DNA of 64,000 nt from assembly GCF_000719115.1 (NCBI RefSeq), contig NZ_JOEA01000008.1, positions 62,001-126,000 of the forward strand, written 5' to 3'. Source of the DNA: Lentzea albidocapillata (lineage in GTDB: Bacteria; Actinomycetota; Actinomycetes; Mycobacteriales; Pseudonocardiaceae). Below are positions 42,514 through 52,091 of the stretch, one piece after another; the first letter of the stretch is position 1; each line of letters starts with the position of its first letter. The translations under genes were made by a program, and so were the position numbers. Below the pieces are notes generated by a model. It worked only from the letters and a program-made list of their open reading frames with translations. It had not been told where the DNA came from and ran no database searches.

Positions 42514-43125
42514 TCAGCCGAAGTTCTCGATGACGGCCTCTGCGACGGCCTTCATCGTCGTACGGCGGTCCATGGCGGTGCGCTGCACCCAGCGGAACGC
42601 CTCCGGCTCGCTCAGACCCTGCTTGGTCATGAGAATGCCCTTGGCCCGCTCCACGACCTTGCGGGTCTCCAGGCGCTCGGTGAGCCCGGCGACCTCCTGC
42701 TCCAGCGCGGCCAGTTCGCTGAACCGGCTCATCGCCAGCTCGATCGCGGGCACGAGGTCCCGCTTGGCGAACGGCTTGACCAGGTAGGCCATCGCACCCG
42801 CGTCACGGGCGCGCTCGACCAGGTCGCGCTGACTGAACGCGGTGAGGATCACGACCGGCGCGATCCGATTGCCCGCGATGTGCTGCGCCGCCTCGATCCC
42901 GTCGACCTTGGGCATCTTGACGTCCAGGATCACCAGGTCGGGGTCGAGTTCGGTCGCGAGCTTGATGGCCTCTTCACCATCTGCGGCCTCGCCCGCCACG
43001 TCGTAGCCCTCTTCGCGCAACATCTCCACGAGGTCGAGGCGGATCAACGCCTCGTCCTCGGCGACGAGCACGCGGGGGGCCTTGCGCGTGGCTTCGGACT
43101 GGGCCTCGGCAGCCTGCTGGGTCAC
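42514..43125 (-). CDS. ANTAR-domain response regulator (PdtaR-like)
   Basis: The 203-residue protein has a receiver domain (RVLVAEDEALIRLDLVEMLREEGYDV, phospho-acceptor Asp68 in VILDVKMPKVDG, conserved TAFSQ and Lys in VKPFAK) and a C-terminal ANTAR RNA-binding domain (about 140-203: LETRKVVERAKGILMTKQGLSEPEAFRWVQRTAMDRRTTMKAVAEAV). ANTAR proteins bind tandem hairpins and prevent termination. AGGAGG lies 7 nt before GTG 43125. The position beside livK-polA matches the conserved actinobacterial locus of the mycobacterial PdtaR. Its RNA targets are not in view. Confidence 0.95.
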   Translation of the reverse strand: MTQQAAEAQSEATRKAPRVLVAEDEALIRLDLVEMLREEGYDVAGEAADGEEAIKLATELDPDLVILDVKMPKVDGIEAAQHIAGNRIAPVVILTAFSQRDLVERARDAGAMAYLVKPFAKRDLVPAIELAMSRFSELAALEQEVAGLTERLETRKVVERAKGILMTKQGLSEPEAFRWVQRTAMDRRTTMKAVAEAVIENFG

Positions 43126-43167
43126 CGGGGTCCTCCTGACGATCGTTCCTGCGGGCGAAAGCGCAGT

Positions 43168-43989
43168 CTACCGGCGGTCGGGCCGATCATCGGGCTGACC
43201 AGCCGTGACGGCAGACACGAACTCCTCAGGCCACGGATAGGTCCGCATGCCCTCCTCGACGTCCCCGGCCGGCGCGTCGATGCGGCGCAACGTGATGTCG
43301 CGGGTGGTCCCGAAGTCCGGGTGGCCGAGCTTCTGCCTGATCTCGTCCTCGGTCGGACCACCGGGCCACTCGACGAACCAGGCCCCGCCCATCGGGAGTG
43401 CTCGCAACCAGCTGGCGTCATGCCACAGGTGTACCCGGCGCAGAAGAGCGCTCCCAGTGGCCGGTTCCGCGATCTCGTCGTCGTTGCCGCCGCCGTCGGT
43501 GTACTCGACGCCGCGGTGCTCGTGCATCCAGCGCACGTAGCGCATGCCGAGGTCCCAGGCCTGCTCGTCGACCCCGGCCAGCACGACGCCGGCGTCACCG
43601 GTGGTCAGCTCGGCCGACCTGCGGTACTGGCGGTGTTCGAGACCGGCGACGCCCATGCCGAAGCCGCCCTCGGTGCGCGGCAGCAGTTCGAACAGCAGCG
43701 GGCCCAGAGCCCTGTCGCTCAGGTGCAGCCTCAGGGTCTCCCCCGGTTCCACCGTCCGGAACGCGTGGGCGGGCCTGATGATGCTCGCGGGCGGCATCAG
43801 CTGGAGCATGCTGGCTGCGGTGCAGCCCGCGACCAGGACCTTGGCCTCCAGCCGGCGCTGCGCCTCGGTGGTGGCGCCGGGCAGCACGGAATCCCCGTCG
43901 CGGACGGCCGGGACCGCTTGGGACAGGTTCTCGCCCGTGTAGGTGCGCCGCAGATCGGCGAGCTGGTCCGTGGTGGACAGACGTGCCAT
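43168..43989 (-). CDS. Unknown cytoplasmic protein
   Basis: From ATG 43989 the protein has 273 residues and begins MARLSTTDQLADLRRTYTGENLSQAVPAVRDGD. It is neutral to acidic with no signal or membrane segment, and contains MRYVRWMHEHRGVEYTD and WLRALPMGGAWFVEWPGGPTEDEIRQKLGHPDF. This resembles a family of actinomycete hypotheticals beginning with a Leu-rich helix and an YTGE motif, whose role is unknown. It is upstream of the ANTAR gene on the same strand, 42 nt away. Confidence 0.7.
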   Translation of the reverse strand: MARLSTTDQLADLRRTYTGENLSQAVPAVRDGDSVLPGATTEAQRRLEAKVLVAGCTAASMLQLMPPASIIRPAHAFRTVEPGETLRLHLSDRALGPLLFELLPRTEGGFGMGVAGLEHRQYRRSAELTTGDAGVVLAGVDEQAWDLGMRYVRWMHEHRGVEYTDGGGNDDEIAEPATGSALLRRVHLWHDASWLRALPMGGAWFVEWPGGPTEDEIRQKLGHPDFGTTRDITLRRIDAPAGDVEEGMRTYPWPEEFVSAVTAGQPDDRPDRR

Positions 43990-44192
43990 GACAGCAGTCC
44001 TCGTTTCCGCCGCCCGGCTCGGCCGACAAGGACGCATGTGTCACGCGTCTACGTGGTCAGTTCGCTTCGGTGAGCAGGAGTTGCTGAACACTGCGGCGGA
44101 GAGTGCCGCTCACTGCCGGGGAGCGGCTCCAGCCTCACGTCTGCTCGGACGCCGTCCACCACGTTACCGGACCGGCGCACCCCATTTTCGCC

Positions 44193-44795
44193 TTAGTCGG
44201 CGCCCACGATCAGCTTGTACCTCACGTCGACTTCCTTGCCGTTCGCCGACCCGCGGATCACGAGCTCGTGCTCACCCGACGCGGGCGCGGGGATCCAGGC
44301 GTAGAGACCACAGCCGACGGAGTTGATCCGCCCGGCCGAGGTGCCGTACGGGTTGCCCGCGCGCGCCTCGTAGGTGAACGGCGTGGCGGACACCTTCGTG
44401 AGCGTCTGCGTCGAGCCGTCCAGCAGCACCTCGCCCTGCGCACTCTTCATGAACGTCTCGCAGGAGGCGACATCGCTCGCGAGGTTCACGACCGGCGCGA
44501 GCAACGGCTTGGAGGCGGGGACCCGGCACTGGCGCTCGACCGGCGCTTCGCCGAGCGACCCGGCGAGCAGCCAGACCTCGATGGGCTGGTCCCGCATGCA
44601 GAAGCGTCCGGAGGTGTCGGACATCGGGTTGCTGCCCGAGGGCTGGGAAGCCCAGCTCCACCAGCGCGCCTGGAAGTCGGCCGGCGCCAGTTTGTCCGAA
44701 GTAGACGATTGAGAGGTGGGGGGTTGTGCCGCCATTTGCGCGTTTCCGCCACAACCGGCGAGCAGAAAAACCAAGAACAGCAGGACAATCCTCAC
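44193..44795 (-). CDS. Lipoprotein of unknown function
   Basis: The 200-residue protein starts at ATG 44795 with a signal and lipobox (FLLAGCGG, Cys15). The mature part has four or five cysteines (FCMRDQ, RQCRVP, ASCETF, VGCGLYAW), probably disulfide-bonded, and a beta-rich end (EHELVIRGSANGKEVDVRYKLIVG). I do not recognise a family. The ATG overlaps the stop of the upstream PLDc_N gene, so they are translationally coupled. Confidence 0.8.
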   Translation of the reverse strand: MRIVLLFLVFLLAGCGGNAQMAAQPPTSQSSTSDKLAPADFQARWWSWASQPSGSNPMSDTSGRFCMRDQPIEVWLLAGSLGEAPVERQCRVPASKPLLAPVVNLASDVASCETFMKSAQGEVLLDGSTQTLTKVSATPFTYEARAGNPYGTSAGRINSVGCGLYAWIPAPASGEHELVIRGSANGKEVDVRYKLIVGAD

Positions 44796-45148
44796 TGGTT
44801 CTCGCGTCCCTTGCGTCGTTGTTCCTCCGCGCGCTCACGGCAGCGGCGCAGGAACTCCTGATCGTCGTCAGCATCGGTGGCCGCGAACCGTCCCGGCCGG
44901 TCGTACTCGGGAAAAGCAGGAGTACCTCGTTCATACGATCCGAATCGCGCTCGTCCGGTCCCCACCACCGGACGGCCCGCAAGGAGCCACGCGATCGAAC
45001 CCACCAACGGGAACAGCAGGACCAGGAGAAGCCACATCATCTTCGGCAGGTTGCGAACCGAGCCCTCGTCGGTCGTGATCACATCCACGACGGCGAAGAT
45101 CGTCAGGCCCAGCATCAGCACTCCGAACAGCCCACCGAAGTACAGCAT
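44792..45148 (-). CDS. PLDc_N-type membrane protein
   Basis: From ATG 45148 (GGGGGTGGAG upstream) the protein has 118 residues. Two helices (MLYFGGLFGVLMLGLTIFAVVDVI and MMWLLLVLLFPLVGSIAWLLAGRPV) flank a short loop with NLPKMMWLLLVL, the phospholipase D N-terminal (PLDc_N) motif seen in cardiolipin synthases and small actinomycete membrane proteins. The tail is charged. It is followed immediately by the lipoprotein. Confidence 0.82.
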   Translation of the reverse strand: MLYFGGLFGVLMLGLTIFAVVDVITTDEGSVRNLPKMMWLLLVLLFPLVGSIAWLLAGRPVVGTGRARFGSYERGTPAFPEYDRPGRFAATDADDDQEFLRRCRERAEEQRRKGRENQ

Positions 45149-45456
45149 CTCCACCCCCAGGTCATGCGGTCGCCGCACATGGTGACACAAGCGGCCACTC
45201 CCTGAACACAGTTCACATGTCAATCATCTTGAGACCAATTCACGAAGCCGCGAATCCGCCGAAACTGGCGCGGCGGAATTCGACGCGTCGTCACACGGGA
45301 CCGAATTGCGTTTCACCGGATTCGAACGAGGTTTCGCGCACCGGAACGTCCACACCGTCCTAGTTGGACTGGAGTCCGTGAGAGGAGCTGACGCTGAGCG
45401 CCAGACCTGCTGCGCACCCGTTGCCCAGGTAGTAAGAGAGCCTTAGCGTCGGACAC
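45149..45456. other. Intergenic region, nothing recognised
   Basis: This 308-nt gap separates two divergent genes. I see no tRNA, palindrome above chance or coding frame. It presumably holds both promoters. Confidence 0.5.
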
Positions 45457-47043
45457 ATGCCGAGGGGTGCCGAGAGCTTGCTGGAAGTGCTGGCCGCGCA
45501 CGACGTCGAGGTGGTGTTCGGGCTACCCGGCGTGCACAACCTCGCCATCTGGGAGGCGCTGCAGAAGTACCCAGGCATCCGCATGATCGGCGTGCGCCAC
45601 GAGCAGACGGCGGTCTACGCGGCAGACGGCTACGCACGGGCCACCGGCAAGCTCGGTGTAGCGGTCGTGACCACCGGACCCGGCGCGGCGAACACCCTGG
45701 GCGCCACGGGCGAGGCGTGGGCGTCCGGCAGCCCGGTGCTCGTGATCGCCACGGACATCCCCTCGACCCTCCGGAAGCCGGGGGTGTACCGCGGCGTCCT
45801 GCACGAAACACGCGACCAGAAGGCCATGTTCGCGCCGGTCACCAAGGCGTCGTTCGAAGTGCCGTCCGCCCTAGATCTCGGGGTCTACGCCGACAAGGCC
45901 GTCCAGCAGGCCACGCGGAGCCCGCACGGCCCGGTGTACCTGGGCGTCCCGACGGACTTCCTGTCCGACGAGGTCCCGCACCACACCGTGACCAAGGTCG
46001 AGCACACGCACGTCGTCGCCGACCTCACCGAAGCCGAGAAGCTCGTCGCCGGGTCGTCAAGGCCTCTGATCTGGGCCGGTGGCGGTGCGGCGCGGTCGGG
46101 CGCGGGAGCAGCCATCGGTGCGTTGGCCGCCAAACTGCAGGCACCGATCATCACTACGTACGGCGCCCGCGGCCTGACGGACGGCCCTTACGTCGTGCGT
46201 GGTCCGGTGCACGCACCGCCCGTGGGAAAGCTGTGGGACGACGCCGACCTCGTGATCGCGATCGGCACCGACTTCGACGGCATGATGACCCAGAACTGGT
46301 TGCAGCCGAAGCCGCGCGCCCTGCTCGCCATCAACATCGACAAGGCCGAGGCGAACAAGAACTACCCCGCTGACGTCACGCTCGAAGGCGACGCGGCCGC
46401 CGTCACCACCGCTCTCGCCGCGGAAGTGACCGCCAAGCAAGGCACCGTCGACATCGAAGCCGTCAACGCCGAGGTGCGCGCACTGGCCGAAACCGACTCC
46501 CCCGAAGCCGCGAAACTGTTGCAGGCGTTGGAAAACACTGATGCCACGATCGTCGCCGACATGTGCATCCCCGGCTACTGGATCGGCGGCTTCCACCACG
46601 TCACCAAACCGCGCGGTCTTGCCTACCCGGTCGGCTGGGGCACGCTCGGCTTCGGTTTCCCGGCGGCCATCGGCGCAGCCGTCGAACACCGCACCATCGC
46701 AGTAGTCGGCGACGGAGGCTTCCTCTTCGCGTGCGGCGACCTCGCGACGTTGAAACAAGAGGGCCTGCCGCTCACCATCGTGCTCGTCGACGACGGCGGC
46801 TACGGCATGCTCCGCTACGACCAGCAGATCGCGAACCACGCCATCAGCGGCGTCGACCTGACCCGCCCGGACTTCGCCAAGCTCGCCGAGAGCTTCGGCA
46901 TCCCCGCGGTCACCCTCGACGGCTTCGACGACCTCAGGTCCGCCCTCGCCGACGCCGAGGGCCCCACCATGATCGTGGTCAACGCGCACCTCAAGCCCCC
47001 GATCAACACTTCCCCTCGCTGGTACCGCAAAACCGCCACCTGA
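45457..47043 (+). CDS. Thiamine-diphosphate-dependent enzyme (acetolactate synthase-like)
   Basis: The 528-residue protein has the three-domain layout of the ALS/benzoylformate decarboxylase family. The catalytic Glu is in [19 protein letters not shown], and the TPP-binding motif in [35 protein letters not shown], where the usual Asn-Asn is Asp-Asp. No FAD or small-subunit signature is clear. The substrate may be a 2-oxo acid, such as in acetolactate, sulfopyruvate or indolepyruvate chemistry. It is followed by a glycosyltransferase with a 28-nt gap. Confidence 0.9.
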   Translation: MPRGAESLLEVLAAHDVEVVFGLPGVHNLAIWEALQKYPGIRMIGVRHEQTAVYAADGYARATGKLGVAVVTTGPGAANTLGATGEAWASGSPVLVIATDIPSTLRKPGVYRGVLHETRDQKAMFAPVTKASFEVPSALDLGVYADKAVQQATRSPHGPVYLGVPTDFLSDEVPHHTVTKVEHTHVVADLTEAEKLVAGSSRPLIWAGGGAARSGAGAAIGALAAKLQAPIITTYGARGLTDGPYVVRGPVHAPPVGKLWDDADLVIAIGTDFDGMMTQNWLQPKPRALLAINIDKAEANKNYPADVTLEGDAAAVTTALAAEVTAKQGTVDIEAVNAEVRALAETDSPEAAKLLQALENTDATIVADMCIPGYWIGGFHHVTKPRGLAYPVGWGTLGFGFPAAIGAAVEHRTIAVVGDGGFLFACGDLATLKQEGLPLTIVLVDDGGYGMLRYDQQIANHAISGVDLTRPDFAKLAESFGIPAVTLDGFDDLRSALADAEGPTMIVVNAHLKPPINTSPRWYRKTAT

Positions 47044-47071
47044 TCGGACACACCATGGGTACCGTCCGTCC

Positions 47072-48451
47072 ATGAGACGTGGGCTGGGGATCGTGCTCGC
47101 CGTGCAGGCGGTGGTGCTGACCGCGTTGTCGGGCCGCTACGGCTTCCACCGCGACGAGCTCTACTTCATCGCGGCGGGCAAACGCCTCGACTGGGGCTAC
47201 GTCGACCAGCCTCCGATCACCCCGGCACTCGCCCGCCTCACGACGGAGGTGTTCGGGGAGACCCCCGTCGGCCTCCGCGTGATGGCCACCGTCCTGGCCC
47301 TGGCCATCACGGTCGTGGTCGCCCTGATCGCGAGGGAGCTGGGCGGAGGCTCGGTCTTCGCGGCGGCCGCCTCGGCAACCTCGACGTTCGTCCTGGCCGT
47401 GAGCCACATGCTCTCCACCGCCACAGTCGACCTGCTGATCTGGGTGCTCATCGGCTACTTCGCGATCAAGCTCCTGAAGACCGGCGACGGCCGCTGGTGG
47501 CTCGCCCTCGGCGCAACGGCCGGCGTGGGCCTGGCCAACAAGTGGTTGCTGCTCCTGTTGCTGGCGGCCATGGCGATCGCCTTGCTCGCCGTGGGCCCGC
47601 GCAACGTCCTGCGCACCTGGTGGCTCCTCGCCGGCCTCGCGGCGTGCGCGGTGCTCGCCGCCCCTGCCGTCATCTGGCAAGCGCTGCACGACTTCCCGCT
47701 GCTGACCGTCGCCCAGGGCATCAGCGAAGACGACGGCACCGAGAACCGCATCATGTTCGTCCCCATGCAGATCCTGCTGCTGTCACCACTCCTGGTACCC
47801 GTGTGGCTGATCGGGTTCCGAAACCTGTGGCGCGACAGGACCTTCCGCTCGATCGCACTCGCCTACCCGATCCTCTGCGCCCTGTGCCTGATCACCGGAG
47901 GCAAGCCCTACTACGCCGTCCCGCTGCTCCTGGTGCTGACGGCCGCAGGAGCCCGCCAAGCCCAGGAATGGCTGGCACGCCGCAAGACCACCGGCAGCGT
48001 CCTGGTCGCCCTGAGCGTCGTGCCGGCTTTGCTGGGCTCCTTGCCGATCCTGCCGCCCAGCGCACTGGCACCGGTCATCGCCATCAACCCCGAACAGGGC
48101 GAGCAGGTCGGCTGGCGCGAACTGGCCCTCACGGTCCAGGACGCGTTCTTCGCGAACGACTACCCGACCGTCATCACCCGCAACTACGGCCAGGCCGGCG
48201 CGATCGAGGCCTACACCGAGGTGCACGTCTGGTCCGGGCACATGTCCTTCTACGACTGGGGACCTCCCCCGTCCGGCCGCGCGAAGGTGCTCCTGGTCGG
48301 GTTCGTCGAGGCGCCGTTCAGCGACTGCGAGGTCGTCGCCCGGCACCACAACCCCGTGGAGAACGAAGAAGACGGCACGGAGATAAAGCTGTGCACAGCA
48401 CCCACGGAACCATGGGAAACCCTCTGGCCGAAACTCCGCCACTACTACTGA
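47072..48451 (+). CDS. ArnT/PMT-like glycosyltransferase, multi-pass
   Basis: The 459-residue protein begins [57 protein letters not shown], with the first-loop Asp-Glu (RDELYF) and Asp-Gln-Pro-Pro (DQPP) of the GT39/ArnT family. About ten helices follow, then a soluble C-terminal part. Enzymes of this group move a sugar from a polyprenyl phosphate to a protein or lipid in the membrane. Acceptor and sugar are unknown. Confidence 0.87.
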   Translation: MRRGLGIVLAVQAVVLTALSGRYGFHRDELYFIAAGKRLDWGYVDQPPITPALARLTTEVFGETPVGLRVMATVLALAITVVVALIARELGGGSVFAAAASATSTFVLAVSHMLSTATVDLLIWVLIGYFAIKLLKTGDGRWWLALGATAGVGLANKWLLLLLLAAMAIALLAVGPRNVLRTWWLLAGLAACAVLAAPAVIWQALHDFPLLTVAQGISEDDGTENRIMFVPMQILLLSPLLVPVWLIGFRNLWRDRTFRSIALAYPILCALCLITGGKPYYAVPLLLVLTAAGARQAQEWLARRKTTGSVLVALSVVPALLGSLPILPPSALAPVIAINPEQGEQVGWRELALTVQDAFFANDYPTVITRNYGQAGAIEAYTEVHVWSGHMSFYDWGPPPSGRAKVLLVGFVEAPFSDCEVVARHHNPVENEEDGTEIKLCTAPTEPWETLWPKLRHYY

Positions 48452-48500
48452 AACAACACCGGCCACTTAGGACGTTGGAGAACTTCCAACACGGTCCACG

Positions 48501-49038
48501 GTGAGCGGGCGAGAGTTCGGCGCCTCCATGCGCGAAGCACTTCGACATGTGGGCTGTCTGGCCGCGAGGTGTCGAGCCTCGCCGGATGGATCCTTCGAAG
48601 CTGTCCGACCTGCTCAACGGCAAGGGCGGCGTGACCGAGTCCGACGTCAACAGGCTTGTGGGCGTCTGCCGAATCCCGTCAGAGCAAGCAGATGAATTGG
48701 TGACGCCGTGCCGATTGACCCACCGCGTCATGATCGCAGCGAACCTGAACGTCGCCCAGGAGAAGCCGACGAACGCGTGACACGTCGGTCCGTTCACCTT
48801 CCTGAAGTTCGACAAGTTCGAATCGCTCGTCTACACGGACGCGGAGACCTACGGCCTGTTCCTCGACGACGAGGACACCGTCAAGGTGCATCTCAACATC
48901 CTCAAGGCGCTCGACCTAGTGGCGTTGGACGAACTCCAATCCAGAGAACTCAATCACCAGCGTCGCCGGATGACGGCCGCAACATCACCTCGCAGCGAGT
49001 GCGGCCGCAAGTGGCACCAGTTCAGAACATTCGCCTGA
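48501..49038 (+). pseudogene. Decayed XRE-family regulator with DUF5753 domain
   Basis: The N-terminus VSGREFGASMREALRHVG, then LSGREVSSLAGW, then DPSKLSDLLNGKGGVTESDVNRLVGVCRIPSEQADEL are one helix-turn-helix split over three frames. Missing bases at about 48554 and 48589 explain the shifts. A TGA at 48778 and an internal deletion of roughly a hundred or more residues follow. The rest (VGPFTFLKFDKFESLVYTDAETYGLF...VALDELQSREL) is the end of a DUF5753 domain, found in Scr1-type regulators of actinomycetes. An intact gene would normally sit beside a DUF397 gene; none is seen here. Confidence 0.85.
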
Positions 49039-49080
49039 TCCCACGTTCCGGACGGCCACGAAGGCTGACAAGCTCGCCCG

Positions 49081-49566
49081 GTGACCCGAACCTGGCCCGA
49101 GAAGCGCGCCACCGACGAAAGCACGCTCGCCTGGGAATTCCTCGACTTCCTGCGCAAGACCGCCGTGCTGAAGGTCGACGGCCTGAGCCGCTACCAGGCT
49201 GCGGCGGCCCCGATCGCCACCTCCCCGAAGCTGACGGCGCTCGGCGTGCTCAAGCACCTGACGGCCGTCGAGCGGTACTGGCTGTGCATCGCGGGCGCGG
49301 GCCTCGACCTGCCGTCGTTGTGGAAGGGCAGCCCGGACCCGTCCTGGAACCTCGAGGACGGCGACACCCCGGCGTCGCTCATCCAGGCGTACCGCGAGGA
49401 ATGGACGAACGCCGAGGCGCTGAAGGAGCTGGCCCCCGACGCGACGGCCGCGGACGGCGAGCGCACTGTGCGGTGGATTCTGGCCCACGTGGCACAGGAG
49501 ACCGCGCGCCACGTCGGACATCTGGACCTTCTCCGCGAACTCGCGGACGGGCAGACCGGCGAGTAG
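49081..49566 (+). CDS. DinB/DUF664 family protein
   Basis: The 161-residue protein starts at GTG 49081. ALGVLKHLTAVERYWLCIAGAG and VRWILAHVAQETARHVGHLDLLREL carry the three histidines (H in KHL, H in AHV, H in RHVGH) expected to bind a metal in the DinB four-helix bundle. Actinobacterial members include mycothiol-dependent transferases. Function here is unknown. Confidence 0.9.
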   Translation: MTRTWPEKRATDESTLAWEFLDFLRKTAVLKVDGLSRYQAAAAPIATSPKLTALGVLKHLTAVERYWLCIAGAGLDLPSLWKGSPDPSWNLEDGDTPASLIQAYREEWTNAEALKELAPDATAADGERTVRWILAHVAQETARHVGHLDLLRELADGQTGE

Positions 49567-49607
49567 CAGCAGGAACTGGTCCAGGCAAGCCGCGCCGCAT
49601 TTCTCCT

Positions 49608-50525
49608 TCACGGCTGGTACAGATGGCCGGCCACGGCGTTTCGGCACACTTCCTGGAGTGCGTTCACCGCGTCTCGCAGCAGCGGGTTGGTGTTCGCGGT
49701 GCGGTGGACAGCGTGCACATGTCTGCGCACAGGCTTGTGCCGTAACGGCATCGCGTGCGTGCCGGGCAGCTCCTTGTACCCGAGCGCGGGCACGAGCGCC
49801 ACGCCGACACCGGCCGCCACGAGCGACTGCACGACCTCGTAGTCGTTGCTTCGGAAAGCGATCTTGGGCGCGAAACCCGCCGCCGCGCACAGACGTGTGA
49901 GACAGGTGGCACCGGAGGTGCCGTCGCGTGACGCGATCCAGCGCTCGTCCTTGAGGTCTTCGAGTCTGACGTTGTTCTTCGCGGCCTGGTGCGCGGACGG
50001 CACCATGACCAGCAGGGATTCGTCCAGCAACGGCAGCACCGTCAGTTCTTCCGGCCACGTGCGCGGGACCAGGTCGTACGCGTAGACCAGTGCGAGGTCG
50101 AGCTCGCCGGACAGCACGAGCGGCAGGACGTCGTCCGGCTCCGCCTCGTCCAGGCGGACCTCGGCGCCCGGCAACTCGGCCTGCAGCTTCGCCAGCGCCT
50201 TCGGCACGACCCGCGCGCTCGCGGTGGGGAACGTGCCGATCCGCAGGCGGCCCCGCAGGCCCTGCACCATCGCCTTCACCTCGTGCTCGAACCCGTCGAA
50301 CGCGGCGAGCAACTCGCCGCCGCGGTCGGCGATCAGCAGAGCGGCGGCGGCCGGCCTGATCGAGTGCGCCTCGCGTTCGAAGAGCGTCACGCCGACCGCC
50401 CGCTCGAACGCCGAGATCTGCTGCGACACGGCCGACGACGTGTAGCCGAGACGGCGGGCGGCCTCGGCGAAGGAACCCGTCTTCACGACCTCGACGAGCG
50501 TGCGGAGATGGACCGGGTTGAGCAC
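49608..50525 (-). CDS. LysR-family transcriptional regulator
   Basis: The 305-residue protein begins MLNPVHLRTLVEVVKTGSFAEAARRLGYTSSAVSQQISAFERAVGVTLFERE, a complete LysR winged HTH. The C-terminal half is a periplasmic-binding-like sensor (GRLRIGTFPTASARVVPKALAKLQ). It is divergent from the aldehyde dehydrogenase operon and probably activates it in response to an amino acid intermediate, through the site at 50551-50571. Confidence 0.95.
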   Translation of the reverse strand: MLNPVHLRTLVEVVKTGSFAEAARRLGYTSSAVSQQISAFERAVGVTLFEREAHSIRPAAAALLIADRGGELLAAFDGFEHEVKAMVQGLRGRLRIGTFPTASARVVPKALAKLQAELPGAEVRLDEAEPDDVLPLVLSGELDLALVYAYDLVPRTWPEELTVLPLLDESLLVMVPSAHQAAKNNVRLEDLKDERWIASRDGTSGATCLTRLCAAAGFAPKIAFRSNDYEVVQSLVAAGVGVALVPALGYKELPGTHAMPLRHKPVRRHVHAVHRTANTNPLLRDAVNALQEVCRNAVAGHLYQP

Positions 50526-50550
50526 CAGAGCAGCTTATGCTGGACGTCGC

Positions 50551-50571
50551 GAGGTTTCATTCTGCAACCTC
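50551..50571. promoter_or_regulatory. LysR-type binding site
   Basis: GAGGTT-N9-AACCTC is a perfect 6-bp-arm repeat, and T50555 with A50567 gives T-N11-A, the LysR box. It lies between the LysR and aldehyde dehydrogenase starts. Confidence 0.75.
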
Positions 50572-50606
50572 TGGCGCATCCACCGCGCACCTACCAGGGT
50601 GGATGC

Positions 50607-52091
50607 ATGCCCTACATCTCCACGAACCCGTCGAACACCTCCGACGTGGTCGCCGAGATCGAGCTCGGGACCAGCCGCGACTTCGTCGACGCCGCCCAGC
50701 GGGCCAAGGCCGCACAGCGCGCGTGGGCACGCGTACCCGCGCCCGTGCGCGGCCAGGTCATCGGCAACATCGGCCGCCTGGTCGAGGCGAACTTCGAACC
50801 CCTTTCCCAGCTCGTGACCCGCGAGATCGGCAAGCCGATCGCGGAGGCCCGCGGCGAGGTGCAGGAGATCGTCGACACCGCGAACTTCTTCCTCGGCGAG
50901 GGCAGGCGCCTCTACGGGCAGACGGTCCCTTCGGAGATGGCGGACAAGCAGCTCTTCACCTTCCGCAACCCGGTCGGCGTCGCGGCGATCATCACCGCCG
51001 GCAACTTCCCGGTCGCCGTGCCGTCCTGGTACATCATCCCGGCGCTGCTGTGCGGCAACTCCGTCGTCTGGAAGCCCGCCGAGTACTCCGCCGCGTCGGC
51101 CCAGGCGTTCTACGACGTGTTCCAGGCCGCCGGCATTCCGGCCGGCGTGTTCGAGATCCTCTTCGCCGAGGGCTCGGAGACGTTCGACGGACTCGAACAG
51201 TCGCTGCGGCAAGGACTCGTCGACAAGGTCGGCTTCACCGGGTCCAGCGAGGTCGGTGTGCGCATCGGCGAACTGTGCGGACGCCACCTCCAGACGCCGT
51301 GCCTGGAACTGGGCGGCAAGAACCCGATGGTCGTCACCGAGGACGCGGACCTCGACCTGGCCGTGCAGGGCGCGTTGTTCGCAGGCTTCGGCTCCGCGGG
51401 CCAGCGCTGTACCTCGCTCGGCACGGCGATCGTGCACGAGTCGGTGTACGACGAGTTCCTGACCCGGTTCGTCGAGGCCGCCGCCGGCGCCACCGTGGGC
51501 GACCCGACCGGTGATGTCCTCTATGGACCGTTGCTGGACGAGAAGTTCGCGCTGGCGTACGAGAAGTACCTCGGCTGGATCGGCGGGCACCACACGGTGC
51601 ACGGCCCGACCGGCCGCATCTCGGCCACCAGTCCCCGCAACGGCTTCACTGGTGAGAACGGCTTCTTCTACCACCCCGCAATCGTTTCCGGCGTGCGCGA
51701 CGACGACGAACTGTTCCTGCAGGAGACGTTCGGCCCGCTCGTCAGCGTCATGAGGTACTCGGACCTGGACGAGGCGATCGAGCTCGGCAACAAGCCGGGC
51801 TACGGCCTCTCCTGCTCGATCTACACGACGGACCCGAACAAGGCCTTCCGGTTCCGCGCCGGCATCTCCGCCGGAATGGTCAGCGTCAACAACTCGACGT
51901 CCGGGGCCGAGGCGCACCTGCCGTTCGGCGGCAACGGCAAGAGCGGCAACGGCTCCCGGCAGTCGGGCGTGTGGGTGCTCGACCAGTTCACCCGCTGGCA
52001 GTCCATGAACTGGGACTACTCCGGGAAGCTGCAGAAGGCGCAGATGGACACTCTCGCGATCGAGGCGAACCTTGACTTCCGACTCGCCTGA
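50607..52091 (+). CDS. Aldehyde dehydrogenase (lysine/glutarate pathway)
   Basis: From ATG 50607 the protein is 494 residues. The cofactor and active site are present: NPVGVAAIITAGNFPVAVPSWYIIPALLCGNSVVWKPAEYS, the Glu in LELGGKNP and the Cys in GSAGQRCTSLG. It oxidises an aldehyde to an acid with NAD(P)+. The neighbours suggest 2-aminoadipate semialdehyde or glutarate semialdehyde, but that is inference. The frame extends upstream over the LysR gene; that part is a shadow. It overlaps the FAD oxidase by 20 nt. Confidence 0.93.
   Translation: MPYISTNPSNTSDVVAEIELGTSRDFVDAAQRAKAAQRAWARVPAPVRGQVIGNIGRLVEANFEPLSQLVTREIGKPIAEARGEVQEIVDTANFFLGEGRRLYGQTVPSEMADKQLFTFRNPVGVAAIITAGNFPVAVPSWYIIPALLCGNSVVWKPAEYSAASAQAFYDVFQAAGIPAGVFEILFAEGSETFDGLEQSLRQGLVDKVGFTGSSEVGVRIGELCGRHLQTPCLELGGKNPMVVTEDADLDLAVQGALFAGFGSAGQRCTSLGTAIVHESVYDEFLTRFVEAAAGATVGDPTGDVLYGPLLDEKFALAYEKYLGWIGGHHTVHGPTGRISATSPRNGFTGENGFFYHPAIVSGVRDDDELFLQETFGPLVSVMRYSDLDEAIELGNKPGYGLSCSIYTTDPNKAFRFRAGISAGMVSVNNSTSGAEAHLPFGGNGKSGNGSRQSGVWVLDQFTRWQSMNWDYSGKLQKAQMDTLAIEANLDFRLA

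Noticed and set aside
48808..48820. GTTCGAATCGC as a tRNA T-loop
   Set aside because: No acceptor or anticodon arms surround it, and it lies inside the decayed DUF5753 sequence.
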